A stretch of DNA of 64,000 bases from Campylorhamphus procurvoides. Its lineage: Eukaryota; Chordata; Aves; Passeriformes; Dendrocolaptidae. A program made the position numbers and the translations under genes. Positions 1-12,335 of the stretch are shown here, piece by piece; the stretch's first letter is position 1, and every line of letters begins with the position of its first letter. The stretch is taken from the NCBI GenBank assembly GCA_013396655.1, contig WBMV01004262.1:186001-250000 (forward strand), read 5' to 3'. The notes under the pieces are model-generated. The model saw nothing but the letters and a program-made list of their open reading frames with translations, ran no database searches and was not told where the DNA came from.

Positions 1-1381
1 ATAAATATATTAAACAGCAGTCTTTATTGCTCCTCTGTCTTGCAGTTATCAGTTAGCATGAATATTAAAGAGCAATTGCTAGCATTTTGATGTTTTGTCA
101 GCACTTTGTGTCAAAACATCTTCCTACTGGGATGCAGCATGATGACACTGTGTCAAAACAGAATATCATCGCGCTGTGCTAAAATGCTGCAATGCGATGA
201 CATTTAGATCTACATGCTCCAAGAGCTATTTGTACCACAAAGTCAAACCTTTCTTAAACTGGTGGTGGCACCTGGCTGGAGAGCAAATCTGTGAGATAAA
301 GATGTAGCATATAAACAGTATAAAAGAAAGGCAGAAAAGATGTTTTGGCAGACAGCTAAATTCAGGGGACAAGATTTTTAGCACGGCATGATAGGCATTA
401 AAATACCCATAATTATTTGAAGCCCAGGGTAAAATCACGTGTTTCAACATAATCCCTGATTATCAATAGTGATTATTCTCTGGATGGTCCCACTGACTTC
501 CTGAGAAAACAGTTTTAAAAGTGTAATTTTTATTAAGAAGCTATTTTTTAAAGGGAAAGAAAATTCATGAAATTCTTTTACTTCTATTTCTTTTCTTTTT
601 ACCATCTTATATTTCCCTCAAATAATTGAAACAAACTGAAAAATTGAAACAGTGCCCCAAATGTTTTAAAGTTATCATTAGAGGAGATTAGGATATCAAA
701 ATCTGGAAACCAAAACTTCTGAATGAAAAACCTGAGAGGCTTCAGATTCCAAAGGTATATTTTCAATTAAGCAATAATGAACTTCTACTTGTTGTTGAAA
801 ATGAAACAAAAATATTATAAGAGGTGTTGTGGGGAAAAAAAAACAAACTAAAATATTGTAAAACATTTGAAGGTCTAGAAATATTTTCCAGTTTTTTAAA
901 ATATTTATGTGTCCTCATATTTTCGAAAAAATACTTGGGAAGTCCTGACTGATGGAAATAAAGGGATATAGATCTACCCTTGCATCAGGAGTTTAATATT
1001 TTATAATTTTATCTTTCAGAGAATTACTGATCATCCTAGGCCATGAATTCAGTAAATGAACATGTCATGCAGTCTTAAAGACCTCTGTTAGGATCAAGCT
1101 TGCCTGAGTTCTATATGTCTAGGATTCTCATGGTTGTAAAGAGACTCCTCCGAGCATTTACCAGACCAAAGTGACAATAACAAATCCATTAGCTTCCAGT
1201 GCTGCGCTTCCAGCTCCTAGTGAAGTCAGCAGGAATTGTAGCTGCCATGATACTCTTAGGGCTGGGCCCTCTTTTCTTCACACAGAAATTTTGCTGAAAC
1301 AACAAAGAAGTTTTGAGATTTGGTAATCGACATATGTCATACCATTTCAACATGATTTTTGTACATCCATTTCAAAAGCAG

Positions 1382-1478
1382 CCTGGATGTTCAGCCAATG
1401 ATGCAGCTGGCCCTTTTCCAAGCTAAACAGGATGGCCGCTTCAGCTTACCACTCTTGCAGGCTCTCACAGAATTGGAG
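1382..1478 (+). other. Exon-like segment (weak candidate)
   Basis: A 97-bp segment is preceded by an AG acceptor (tttcaaaagcag) and ends with a GAG|GTAACA donor-like site. It stays open in one frame across the whole segment and beyond, reading a leucine- and glutamine-rich peptide that includes LALFQAKQDG. It is richer in GC than its flanks. The length is not a multiple of three and the acceptor lacks a strong polypyrimidine tract. I do not recognise the peptide. Chance occurrence is quite possible. Confidence 0.14.
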
Positions 1479-2521
1479 GTAACATGCAATCAGGTACATG
1501 AGACCATATTACATACTGGCAAATTTCTTCCCATGGAAAATGAAAATATTATAATCATAGGATATTATAATTATTTTCAATGTGGTTAAATTTAAAGACT
1601 GAATTAATCCCCAGTGTAATTCTACTGATTTGATCAGAGTTATACAGGAACTAATGTGGTCTTAGAGAATTACAACCATGAATATACAGAGTTACAGAGT
1701 TGTTGTTTCTGTATATGAAATCTTATCCTAATTTCCGATCTCACCTACACATTTTATTTTGAAACTAGTCTAATACTGCTAAATTAATTACTCGTAAAGA
1801 AATGCCTGTGTAATTAAGACAAAAGGTCAAGTTTTTGAATTTGAGCAGTGTTCCTATAACGAGAGGGTATTTGACCCACATCCCACAAACTTGCCATCCT
1901 TTAATTCTCTGAGAAGTACTCAGTAGCTGTATCTAAATAGCAGGACTTTACGGCAGTCTGATTGCCAGTTTGCCAGAAGAGAAAGAGGTGGGGACGGATA
2001 TATCCATGGTCCCATGGAGATATTCCAGATTTGGATCTGGGATGCACTCCCAGTTCCTACAGTATAAATATAGTCAAACATACAAGACTTGCCCTCCCAC
2101 CTGTTTGAGACCACTGCTGAATGGGAATGCCTTAGTTGTTTTTTAATCTTCATGGAAGTCTCAGTTATTGGACAGCTTTGGTCTGCACAAGTTATTTTTG
2201 TAAGAAATGTTTGGAAATTTAGGCTGTTCTCTTAAGCTCCTGACATCCTAGTTAATTATGATATAAATATAGACTGCTGTTGAGGAAAGACAAGTCCTGG
2301 AACACAGTTAACCTTTAGCAACCTATTAATGCACAAATACTGGGTGCTGTGAAAAAAATTCCATCCTTAGGGTGCCCATCAGTTTTTTCCTTCATGGAAT
2401 TATTATACTGTTTTCCAAGACAGGTTTCATTGGGACCATTGTTTTAGCTTGAAAAAAATCTTACCCTTGAAGCACCTGTACAAGCAGAAAATGAAACCTC
2501 CTGTGAGAAATCACCTGGCAG

Positions 2522-3498
2522 GGCATTATTGGTAACAGAGGATATCCAAGAGGTCTTGGACACATCTTTGTGTGACCAAGAATTTCTTTGCTGCTGTCTC
2601 ATTTGAGGACCAGCAGGGAAGAGTCCAAGCATTGCCTTCATGGGTTGCAACCGTGTCTTTCAACTTTCTTTTCCTCCACATGCATATCCAGTGTCTCTTC
2701 AAACTAACATGAATATAATCTGGTAGTGATAAAGCTTCAAGCAAAAAGCAAGAAAGAGTATCAGAGATTTATTGGTTAGAGATGATGGTGGAAGGAGAGA
2801 AAAAAGAAAGAAAAAGAAGGACTAAGGATCAAAGACCTATATGAGAAAAAGCTAGATAACAATATTCCCAGTGATTTTTAAGGATAGGATGGAGCACACT
2901 ATCAGGTCGCATATAAATGACAAAAGGTAGATAATAAGCATTTATCTTACTCTCCCATGACTCAAATAAAGTTATTAAGAAGTTGATTACTCATGTGCAT
3001 GTTTTGGAGACCCTCAAATTAGCTGATTTAGGGATGGAGAGTTTTCAGTGGGCTATTTTGTATGCTGTATGTTTTCACATCAGTCAGTGCTGAGTTGCCT
3101 GTCCCCTATGTGTTCAGTCTTAGTAAAGGAAAACATAAACTAAGCACGTACCCATAGCTGCCCTATCCCATTGTGAAAGTCTGTAAATTAAGCAATGCAT
3201 TGGGTTTTTTTCTGTGCACATCATTCTTTTTCTGTGGGGGAAGCTGGGGAAATAAACATGCAGATTCTCACTTTCTTCTAAGATTTGAAGATCTCTTTTT
3301 ATGCATTTGGAAAGCTGTGGAAGCAGTTAATTTACTTGTTAAGTACATTGGTTTGACAGGAGGCCTATGAACTGGATCAGGCAATTCAATATAGGCCATT
3401 CTCAGAGATCCTCTGTTTTGTGTTCTGAGTAGTTGAACAGGGACTGAAGGAGAAAAGAATGGCATTATAGGAAGTAGATGATGTCCAAGAGGTCTTTG
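2522..3498 (+). repeat. Partial direct repeat pair, 38 bp, 31/38 identical
   Basis: Positions 2,522-2,559 and 3,461-3,498 align without gaps at 31 of 38 bases and share the block tccaagaggtctt. Flanking similarity is weak. The pair could be the remains of two copies of one old interspersed repeat, or of old LTR ends. The intervening ~900 bp carries no retroviral coding signal that I can see. Confidence 0.35.
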
Positions 3499-4317
3499 CC
3501 ATGTCCTCTTGTGAGTACTTGCCCCAGCATGTGCCACCATACACCCAAACGGAAACTGAGGCCGTTCTGTGAAGCAGAAGCATTGGCTGTGTTGGTGGCC
3601 AGGCCTATAGTGGTACCCAAAACCAAGCATCTGGCAAACAAAATTCACGTACCGGACTCTCATTACCCTCTTTGCAAGGTTAGGTTGTGGTGAAGTGACT
3701 GATGCAGTGAGGTTCCTGGTTTGTTGTTTTCCTTGGCAATATAGTGAATTCTGCTCCTTGTAAGTTCTAAGTACACTTTGACTGACTTTACATCACCTCT
3801 CTGCAGACATATTCCTGTAGAATGCCATTTACAGTCTTCGTATAGTCAAGAACTTTGAAAAATACAGAAATCAATCACCTGCAGAAGCAAAGGACACAGA
3901 TTATAAATGATAAGCACCAGTACAATTGATCAGGGAAGTGTACTGATAAAGTAATTTTCACTGGATTTCATCTCCTCTAATATGAGCTATCTGAAAATGG
4001 GCTACTGCAGTGACATTAGTTGTCTGGATTACTCCCTTCTCCAGCAGACTTTTTCTTGTTCACAGTATGCACATAGCATGCATGTTTCTGCATGTCTGCA
4101 TACACAAGGGAACCCCAACACACAGATATCTGATATCAGTCTGCCACGGCCATAACCAAGTCTAGCTGCTCTAATTTGCTGCTGAAGCTTGGCCAAGTTT
4201 CACCCCACAGGTGGACAGTAGCAGATTTCAATTTTTCCTTAGGTTTCTCATTGGTACTCGTCCCCACTTTCTAAGAAAGATCTTACCAAGTAGCTATCAG
4301 GTTTTGGGTTTGGATTT

Positions 4318-4367
4318 CTGGGGGTTTTTTTGGGTTGGGTTGGGTTTTTTGCCTTTTTTTTTGGTGG
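4318..4367 (+). repeat. G/T-rich low-complexity tract
   Basis: Runs of T are interspersed with gggttgggtt-type units. The tract superficially resembles telomeric repeats, but the units are pentamers and not TTAGGG, so it is simple low-complexity sequence. Confidence 0.7.
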
Positions 4368-7300
4368 AAAGTATCTCAATTAAGTCTTCACTACACTCTT
4401 CCATTGAGGTTGCTATGACCTGCAATTTGTCAAATCATCTACTCGCCTGCTGTATACAAAATGAAGTACAAGATCTCCAGAAAAGGCAGACGTCTTGCAG
4501 ATAGCATTTGTGTTGATGGGCTTGGTATTCAGGAGGTGGACCGTACTGTGGCTCTAGTGAACAATGGGTTACATAATCACTGAAAATTTACATTCCTGCT
4601 TCTTCTTTTTCTCCAGCATTTGGGGAATATTTGACAAACTGCTAGAAGGGAGGAGGTATTTTTAAATCACATAAATTTTAACAATTTAGAACATTTTAAT
4701 CCCAACAACTGACCTTGCCAGAACACTGATCAGAACACTCCAGAGCATTAGTAAAATATATATGCAGAGATGAATTTTGCAACGTGAGATCATCCATTAT
4801 GCTAAATTTCTCACCACCAGCACAAACATACAAATACAAGCAGACAAATGCATTCTTACATTTTTGTATGTTATACGTATTTTCATAGTTTTTAAGTAAC
4901 AACATGGGGAAAATTTTGGGAATGGATAAGCTGCTAGTCTGGATAAATCATTAAGGTGTAACTCACAGACTGTGGATTAGGATGCATCTTCTACCAAAAC
5001 GACTGGCACTTCAATGACTGCAATAATTTTCTGCTGGTTTGGGAGAGAGCAAGAAAGCGGTGGCAGAGGGTGCTCATTTGAATAATGCCCTAAATCAGTC
5101 CCATATGTTGACCCTGTGACCAATCCTTGCTGGCAAAAATATCAAAACAAATCAGTGGTATTTTTCAAATGGCTTCCAAGTAAGAGCCTGCATTCACCTA
5201 GAACAGGACACACACGCACACATAGAGAGCACTTTGCACCTGCATAAATAAGACATTGTCCTTTACTGATAGCAAGGAAAAAAACCCTCTATTTTTATTC
5301 ATGCATAGAAAAATAATTGTGTATAGAATGAATACAGCTTGACCAAAGTATTAGACATGGTTGTACAGATATCCTTCTATTTTTCTACCTTGAACAAATA
5401 CAGTATTATGTGTGTCTGCAATCTTATCCCATGTATGCTTTGGATGAAATTGAGGAAGACTGGCATTTAGCCACCACCTTTGCTGAATACTCATATCCCA
5501 CCGAAAATGAACTAAACCAGTTTGAAGTTCAATGTGTAATGACTGAACAGAAACTGACCAAGCCTCAAAACTGGTTACTTATTCATAGATGTTTCTATGT
5601 ATAAAGATGGTGCCAGTTCAAGGCTCCTCAGGCAGCACAGCAAGAACACAGTTTCTGTCTGCTAAGGCCAAGGCAGAGAAAATGGAGAAAAGACCAGTGT
5701 GAAGAACTAGGAATGACTCCTCAAGAGCTGAGCTAGTTGCTTCTGGTACATGGGGAGACCATGGTCGATGGAAGCAGAAGATGTGACTGCCAGGAGAGGC
5801 TGCCACCACACAAAGTGCTGCCCCTCTTCCAGCAGCAGCTGCTAACTTGTCTGTAAGGTCTTATTGTGGGTAAAGTGGGCTTGGCTACAGGTTGTTTATC
5901 TTTCTTGAGTGTCTCTAGGCAAACTGAGCTTCTGCCTGCATTTTGAGGCATTTTCTTTTAGCTACAGTCAAGGATTATAACACAGTGAAACCACCATTCT
6001 AACTGCAGGACATACAACTACAGAACAGTAAAGGTTGTTTCTGCTATAAGTACCTAACAGTCTGAAAGCAGTGGCCACAGACGAATACAATATACATCTG
6101 GGAAGGTTGTAAGGAGACAACAAAATAGTTGTGGTCAATATAACAACTAGAGGCCTTTGTAGTCCACTGCAGGCATCACCACAAAGGTTTGAGGGAGTTG
6201 AAGGAGTACACTGTTGTGGAGAGTTTATCAGTAATTAGGACAGTGGACATGCTTATAGTTTTTACTTGTGCTAAAGAACAACTCTAGCAATTTGTGGGCT
6301 GACATAGCCATAGGACTAGTCATCAGTCTACAGAGAGTTTTTCTAGATGGCAACTGAAAGCAAGAATGAAAAAATGAGCCTCAGTCTTAAGGAAATTCTT
6401 TGTCTCTCTTCACTTGAGAGTGAGGCCTCCTGAAAATACAGCTGGGCTGATATTATCTATAGGGATTACATCTGGTTTGCTTCCCAATCAAAAGATTGCA
6501 TTTCTCTCCATTGAGAATATGGTATTTTACATCACCTTCCTAACTTCTCTAGAACACTTTCAAATTTAGCACCACTCCAACTTAAGGAACATAAATACAG
6601 TAATTTGAATTGTAAAAGCAAATTACATCAGAACTATTGCTTTCAGAAATTTCTTTACATTTATAGAGACTAGGTGTGACTGCTTATGATTTTGGCAGTG
6701 AAAATGGTAAGTCTTGTGTGATCTGAGTGCATCTGTAAACTTCACCCTCTCCTGCTGAAGCCTTCAGCAGTCTCCTAATAGGCATATGCTTAATTATATA
6801 TTTGCAAACCTACTAAATCTTTCATGCCCCACACCTATGCCATTCTGTGTGCTGTATTACTTTGTACCAGTGAGACCTCACAAATGTTAAAATTGCTATT
6901 TGAAAAATACTCTTGTTAAGGTTTTCTAGTAACACTTCTAACTATAATAAGGGTTTCCATTGGAATTCCTTAGGCAGAGAAATATGTGATGCACACATAG
7001 ACAACCTGATGTGCCCAGCCTGAATCAAAGCTGTTAAGCTTGCCCTTTACCCATAACTGCAGTCAGTCTGCCACGGGCAGGTGGGCTGCTCTGCCCAGGT
7101 GGTTCATCTGAGCCTGTGTAATAAACATGACACATCCAGCCTGCACTGGACCTGTTGCAAGTTTCCTCTGTATGCAGAAAGCCCATTTGTCCAGGTCTTT
7201 TGTATGTCCAGTAGCATTGTCTAATTTCGTCAGGGATGAAAAATTTGGCCCAACATTGTAGTTATCTTCTTTCTGGATAAAATTCAGATTATAAGAAGAG

Positions 7301-8231
7301 GATGTGTCTATTGAAACACAGGTCTGAGTGTAACTTCACAATGACAGGTTGATCGGGCTTTGGTTCCTCTTCAGGACTGTACCGCTTCCCAGGGGCTGAT
7401 TGCTGGGGTCACCAAAGAACAGGGCTTCTGCTTCAGCTAATGGTTGTGATAAACTAATGGACAGCCATCCTGGATCAATAGCTGCCTATATGCCATATAG
7501 TACTACAAATATTTTATTCAAGAAATGCTCTTCTATATATTCTAAATTGGGCCAGATGCCTGTCCTCTTCACTGAGAGTAAAAGTGACCAAGACAAATAA
7601 TTTTTACTAGACATATAGCTCTGAAGTCCCTAAGAACATGAATCCCTTCACTGCTTCCCAAGGAAGTGGGTCATACACATTCAGTCCCCCTCTCCATTTG
7701 TTTATATGTGGATGTGTCATTCCTCCCGCCACCTATTAGTTAACTCTAAGCAAATTTGACAGAGGGACAGAAGATTCAAACAAAACTACATTCTACAATC
7801 TTTGTGGAGCCAGTGGCTTAGTAATGGAGGTTAGCCCAGTTCAAGGACTAAAAAAGAAGTTGCAGTGTAAGAGTAGCAATTATCTACTTGGTTTAGTCTG
7901 CCAGCTGGCCAGTCAGAACACACGCATGGACTGGCCAGTCAGCATTGGAACTGATACAGCTCATGCTTCAGCTTCTTTAACCAAAATCCAGTAGATATGG
8001 GAAAATAGGTGGCATGGAAAAAACCTGCATATATTGCAGAAATCTGAAGTCATAGGTTACTGTTGTGAAAGTGCACAGAAAGACGTACCTAATAAATCCA
8101 TATGGCTTCATTAATGGTTCACAGAACAACTTACACATGAATACTGGGTACATTAATACTGTGATACCTAAAAGGCACATTTGAAGCATATATATTATTT
8201 TATGCATTATGTATATAATAGGCATTCACAT

Positions 8232-8263
<32 letters not shown>

Positions 8264-8282
8264 ACCCTATATATATATATAT
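8232..8282. repeat. Compound (CT)n/(AT)n microsatellite
   Basis: About eight CT units run directly into an AT run (8,249-8,263). A short aaccct interruption and a second AT run (8,268-8,282) follow. A further short TA run lies near 8,436-8,447. The tract is likely length-polymorphic. Confidence 0.92.
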
Positions 8283-8762
8283 GAGCAAGTATACATGTAA
8301 TGCATATGTATATTCTATATATATTACATAAATGCACACAATGTGTTATAGTATCTTTCATACCCTGTCTAAATTACAATGTAGAAATGTACTGCATACT
8401 GCACATTGTATTATGCCACCATAATACCTTATTTTATATATATATACACCCATATACATAATATAGGGAGCCATGATATTGTTCTCTTTTCTTTAAATAA
8501 AATTTGTAAGCCTGTTACCTGGAGTTCAAATCAATGAAAGAGGGGGAGAGGAATGAATGTTTCAAAATTATTTTTCCTTTTTTTGCAGCTAATGCAGTCA
8601 ATAGCTGAAAGCAAAGAAAATGTGAGGAAAAGAAGAAAAAAATACCTATCTCAACAACAGCTATGGATTGAAGATGTTTGTAATGACCTCTAAATGTAGG
8701 CAAGCCAGTGATTCTAAACAGGGGGTTTAGGTGCTTCTATCATTTTGTCCAACTTTCCTCAG

Positions 8763-9005
8763 ATGGAAGCAATGACGCTTGCGACCTCAGGAGAAAGCAG
8801 AAACAAGTCAGGACTTAGTGCTCTGGAAAAAACTCAGCCTTCAGATGACGTTTGCTCAGGTGCCAGGGGCCAGCAGAGCTGCCTCAAAGCCAGTCATGGG
8901 ATATACACCGGCAGCTGCTGGGAGCACAGCAGAAAGCAAAGAGGAACTGTTAGATCTGAAATTCTGCTTCTGGGCATGATGGAATAAATATACATTTGTC
9001 TCCTG
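8763..9005 (+). other. Possible terminal exon of an unidentified transcript
   Basis: A good acceptor-like sequence (pyrimidine-rich, ending ctttcctcag at 8,762) precedes an open frame that ends at a TAA at 8,985-8,987. That stop overlaps an AATAAA at 8,983-8,988, and a T/G-rich stretch follows near 9,000. These are the parts of a 3' terminal exon, but the encoded peptide (SGESRNKSGL near its start) matches nothing I know and no upstream exon is identified. It may be a noncoding RNA exon or chance. Confidence 0.13.
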
Positions 9006-9464
9006 GTGCTAAAGACTTTCTTTCTGCTGGAAACTCTGCTCTGTAGGATGAGAGATGCTTCCCTGTGGCTACACTGCAGAGGTAACAAAAAGCTCTGTGT
9101 ACTTAAATAGCTGTGCTCTCCTAGGTGAAGGAGCTCTTGAATGTTACCCTTTGGGTTTCCTCTGCTGCAATGTGAGTCAGATCAGGTCTGGCTGGTTATC
9201 AGCTGCTGACCATGAAGGAAGGGTGGAGAGGGTTTGTTAGAGTCTCAGCCCGATGCCTGTGGCATGTCTGTCCAGGAAAGAAGCCAGGAAGTATTTGAAG
9301 GAAACTATTGAGTTTGGTACTTGCTGGGTGGTCCAATAAGTCTGACATTTTTCCTGCACCTTATTTCCACTATAAGTGGGTGGGTTTTTTTTTCCTTCAG
9401 TATAATAATTTTCTTTTCCTATTTAAGAATTGTTATGAAGATTCTTACCTTTCCTTTTCTTCCC

Positions 9465-9510
9465 ACCCCCCTCCCCCCCNNNNNNNNNNNNNNNNNNNCC
9501 CCCCCCCCCC
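9465..9510. other. Poly-C tract with 19-N assembly gap
   Basis: Positions 9,480-9,498 are N. They are flanked by C-runs on both sides (ccccctccccccc to the left, thirteen C to the right). The complementary G-tract could form quadruplex structure, and the gap is most simply sequencing or assembly drop-out in a homopolymer. The true length is unknown, and open frames translated through it are meaningless. Confidence 0.95.
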
Positions 9511-10429
9511 AATCCCCTGTCCCCCGTCCCTGCCACTCTCTGCTCCAGACTTTCAGGAAGAGGAAAACAAAGGAACTACTGATGGGACATTTTTGATGTA
9601 ATTGTCTGATTTTTGAGGTTTTTTTGGAATACTGATAAAAGCCACCAAATTTCCCAGCCATCTGGGAAGACAAAACAGCAGGTAGGTGGAAGGATTTCTT
9701 TGTGCCTCTCTCCTAGTACGTCTGTGTTGGCTGACGGATAATCTGGACCAGGGTTCGTGTTTTTGAATTATCATGCCATTATGATAAATTAATGTTTCTT
9801 ATGGCTTTTCAGTGAGGTGAGATATTTGATTGGTTTATTTAATGAATAAATAATAGCCATTTAAAATATGACTGCCACTTGGCTGGTGTGGGCTGCCAGT
9901 CCTAACCTGCAACCTTTCTTTCTCTGTAGAGGAATGTGGGCATCTTCACCAGGTGGTTTCCAGCCACACATTCAGGCTTTGACAGAACTCTTCTCCCCTA
10001 CAGCTGTCACTTAATTTTGTTGCTTCAGCATCTCTGCGTTGATTGCAGCTGCAATATTTTCTTCCTTTTTTCTTTTTCCTAGAAAAAAATACACATAGCC
10101 ATTTCACCCATGTTATAAACCTCAAAAATACAAATCTGCTTGCTTGGAGATATTTTTTGGCTTGAGTTGTGGTGACAGGAGTTGAAGGTCATAGCGAATG
10201 CTTCTGGCTTCCTAACTTAACACCCAGTGGCACCCCTCTGATTTTTAAGAATTTCAGGAAGATTGATTTGAAGGAGGTACATTTCATGAGACTCTATTAG
10301 TGAAGTAACTTATGTCACTGATTTTTTTCCTTTTTGAACAAGAGCCAGCTTTTTCTTTTTCTTTGAGAGTAAAGATATATTATAGCTGCATCCATCTACT
10401 GCCTCTGTTGATGTCCAACAGAAGACGGG

Positions 10430-10680
10430 GTTAACAACATCTGGAGTATTATTCATTACTAAGTAATCTGTGAGCTTGTTTCCATTTATCCTTGAGTCAG
10501 GAGGTCTGACAAAAGCAAAAGGTCACAGCCCAGCCGGGCTGTTTTGCAACACTAAATGTAAAGTGCACTGTATTAGATCCGCATGAGGTGCCATTGCCCG
10601 TTTATTTGTACTGTGCAAAATTAGACTCTGAGAAGCAATATAAAAGGTGGTATTTATGTTGCGTGAAACAGACTATTTCT
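10430..10680. promoter_or_regulatory. Candidate conserved noncoding segment
   Basis: A repeat-free segment with several short AT-rich factor-like cores (attattcattactaagtaat, tatttgtactgtgcaaaatt) and retained CpGs (gccgggc, gatccgc, gcccg). It looks like the kind of sequence that aligns across amniotes, but this is an impression only and conservation was not tested. Confidence 0.2.
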
Positions 10681-12260
10681 GCTCACAGGAGCAAGGGTTG
10701 GTTCTGATCACAGCCAGAACCTGCTGAGGTATCTGCTGTGAGAAATATCCAGTGTGGGGATTAACCACTGAGGGTCAAACTCTGGATTTGGCCTGGATTT
10801 GGTGGCATATTCACCTCAGAGGCCTCCAAAGGATTGGGAAGCTTTTATATATGATGCACTTCTGTGCCTCTACAGTGACCCTGTGCGTGTGAGCTGCTAT
10901 ACTGACACAGCTTCCATGGTGCAGTGACTCCCTGAACAGTGGCAGTGTGGTGCTTGCTCAGACACTACGCATTGCCAGGGGCCAGAGCGCTGTAGCAATA
11001 TTGTTGTAGTGTCACAGCAGTTCAACTGCTTCAGTGTGGTCCAGAGCTTGCTTCCCTGGTCTACAGAAGGATAGTAGTATGGTGGTTTTGCAACACTGGT
11101 GAAGGCCAGGGCAAAATTTCCTTTGACTTCAGTAAGTTAAGATATTTGTCCATAAGTCCCTAAAATGAAAATCAGAAATATGATTTCAAAGGAGTGAGGA
11201 GGCACCCTTCTAAGAGTAAACATCTCTTCTTAAAGCCAGGTAACTTGCCAGATTCATTAGTTCCTCCTCTTTTAATGCAATTTATTTTGTTTAAGGAATG
11301 AAAAATTTTTACCTCAGCAATCAGAGGAGTGAACTGTAAACCCCACCACCAAAAGGGTTCCAGAGGTACCATTCACCACTCTGAAAAATGATAGCCACCA
11401 CAGCTTACTTGTTCTCTCCCACCACTCTTCTGCTGTTCTCACAGGTCATTTGGATCTTCAAAAGCTTCTCACATAGCAGAACCTGTGTTAGACAGTAGCA
11501 ATAACACCAACACCTTCACTCGGCATCTCTTTCTGTGCTCTACATGCCTCAGTATCTGAAACAACAGAAAATAGGCATCACGTCAGAATGAACCAGAGTC
11601 GGTGTCCAGCTCATGAAAAGAAAAAGTGAAAATGACAAACAAATACAAACAAACACAAACTCTGGCCTACTGCTTGTTTGTACATGAGATGAGATCAATC
11701 AAAAGTTTAATAAAACACACTGCAATTGCCAATACCCTTCTCTGGTCACAACCACAGCTGAATAAAACATCTGGGAGTTTTTAGTGTTTTGTTTGGGGTA
11801 TTTTTTGTTTGGTTGCTTTGGTTTACTTGGGAAGTTTGGTGTTCAGGTTTGTTTCTTTGTTTTTGGTTTGCATTTTCTTTTCCCCTGCAAAAATCAGTAG
11901 CATAATTAAATCATATTGGGGAAAAAGTTCCTTATGACTTTGTTACAGCAGTGAAAAATTCGCATCAGGAGGCAAGTGTGTTAACACAGCAAGAAAAACA
12001 TGTATCTTCCAGTTTTGCTGAATGGTTTGGGTCTACTTTTTAATCTGCATCTTCCACAGATTTCATCAGTTTAGCTTCAGTGAGGTGGTGCAAGAAGATT
12101 TCAATATTGCTTTGGGAAAGGGACAGTAAGCAAAATATAACACAAAACTGGTCTCTTGGCACACAGGTAAAGTGAAACTGTGAATCTAATAATTTCTTTT
12201 TAATCAACACAGAATACTGAACTTCATGTAAGTAGGACAATTTTTTTCAGCTTCATTTCC

Positions 12261-12335
12261 ATCTCATCTCATCTCATCTCATCTCATCTCATCTCATCTC
12301 ATCTCATCTCATCTCATCTCATCCCATCCCATCTC
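12261..12335 (+). repeat. (ATCTC)n tandem repeat
   Basis: Twelve perfect ATCTC units span 12,261-12,320. Variant units (ATCCC, ATCCC, ATCTC) and a degraded tail follow. The perfect core next to a degenerate 3' edge suggests recent expansion by slippage. The reverse strand is GAGAT. Confidence 0.95.

Larger units (their letters stand above)
1..8225. other. Unique AT-rich noncoding DNA
   Basis: No gene, RNA or recognisable transposon is supported here apart from the small items listed separately: a weak exon candidate at 1.38 kb, a partial direct repeat at 2.5 and 3.5 kb, and a T/G-rich tract at 4.3 kb. Open frames are short (the longest is 131 codons on the minus strand at 3,268-3,663), are broken by frequent stops, and resemble no protein family I know. 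Base composition is typical of vertebrate intergenic or intronic sequence. Confidence 0.7.
9006..12254. other. Unique noncoding DNA with assembly gap
   Basis: No gene or transposon is supported. The stretch contains the poly-C gap, listed separately, and a possible conserved segment at 10,430-10,680. T/G-rich low complexity occurs at about 11,780-11,875. Confidence 0.65.

Noticed and set aside
4318..4367. Interstitial telomere-like repeat
   Set aside because: Units are gggtt pentamers and T-runs, not TTAGGG, so it is only low complexity.
9308..9673. Overlapping open frames on both strands across the N gap
   Set aside because: They depend on translating unknown bases and poly-C homopolymer.
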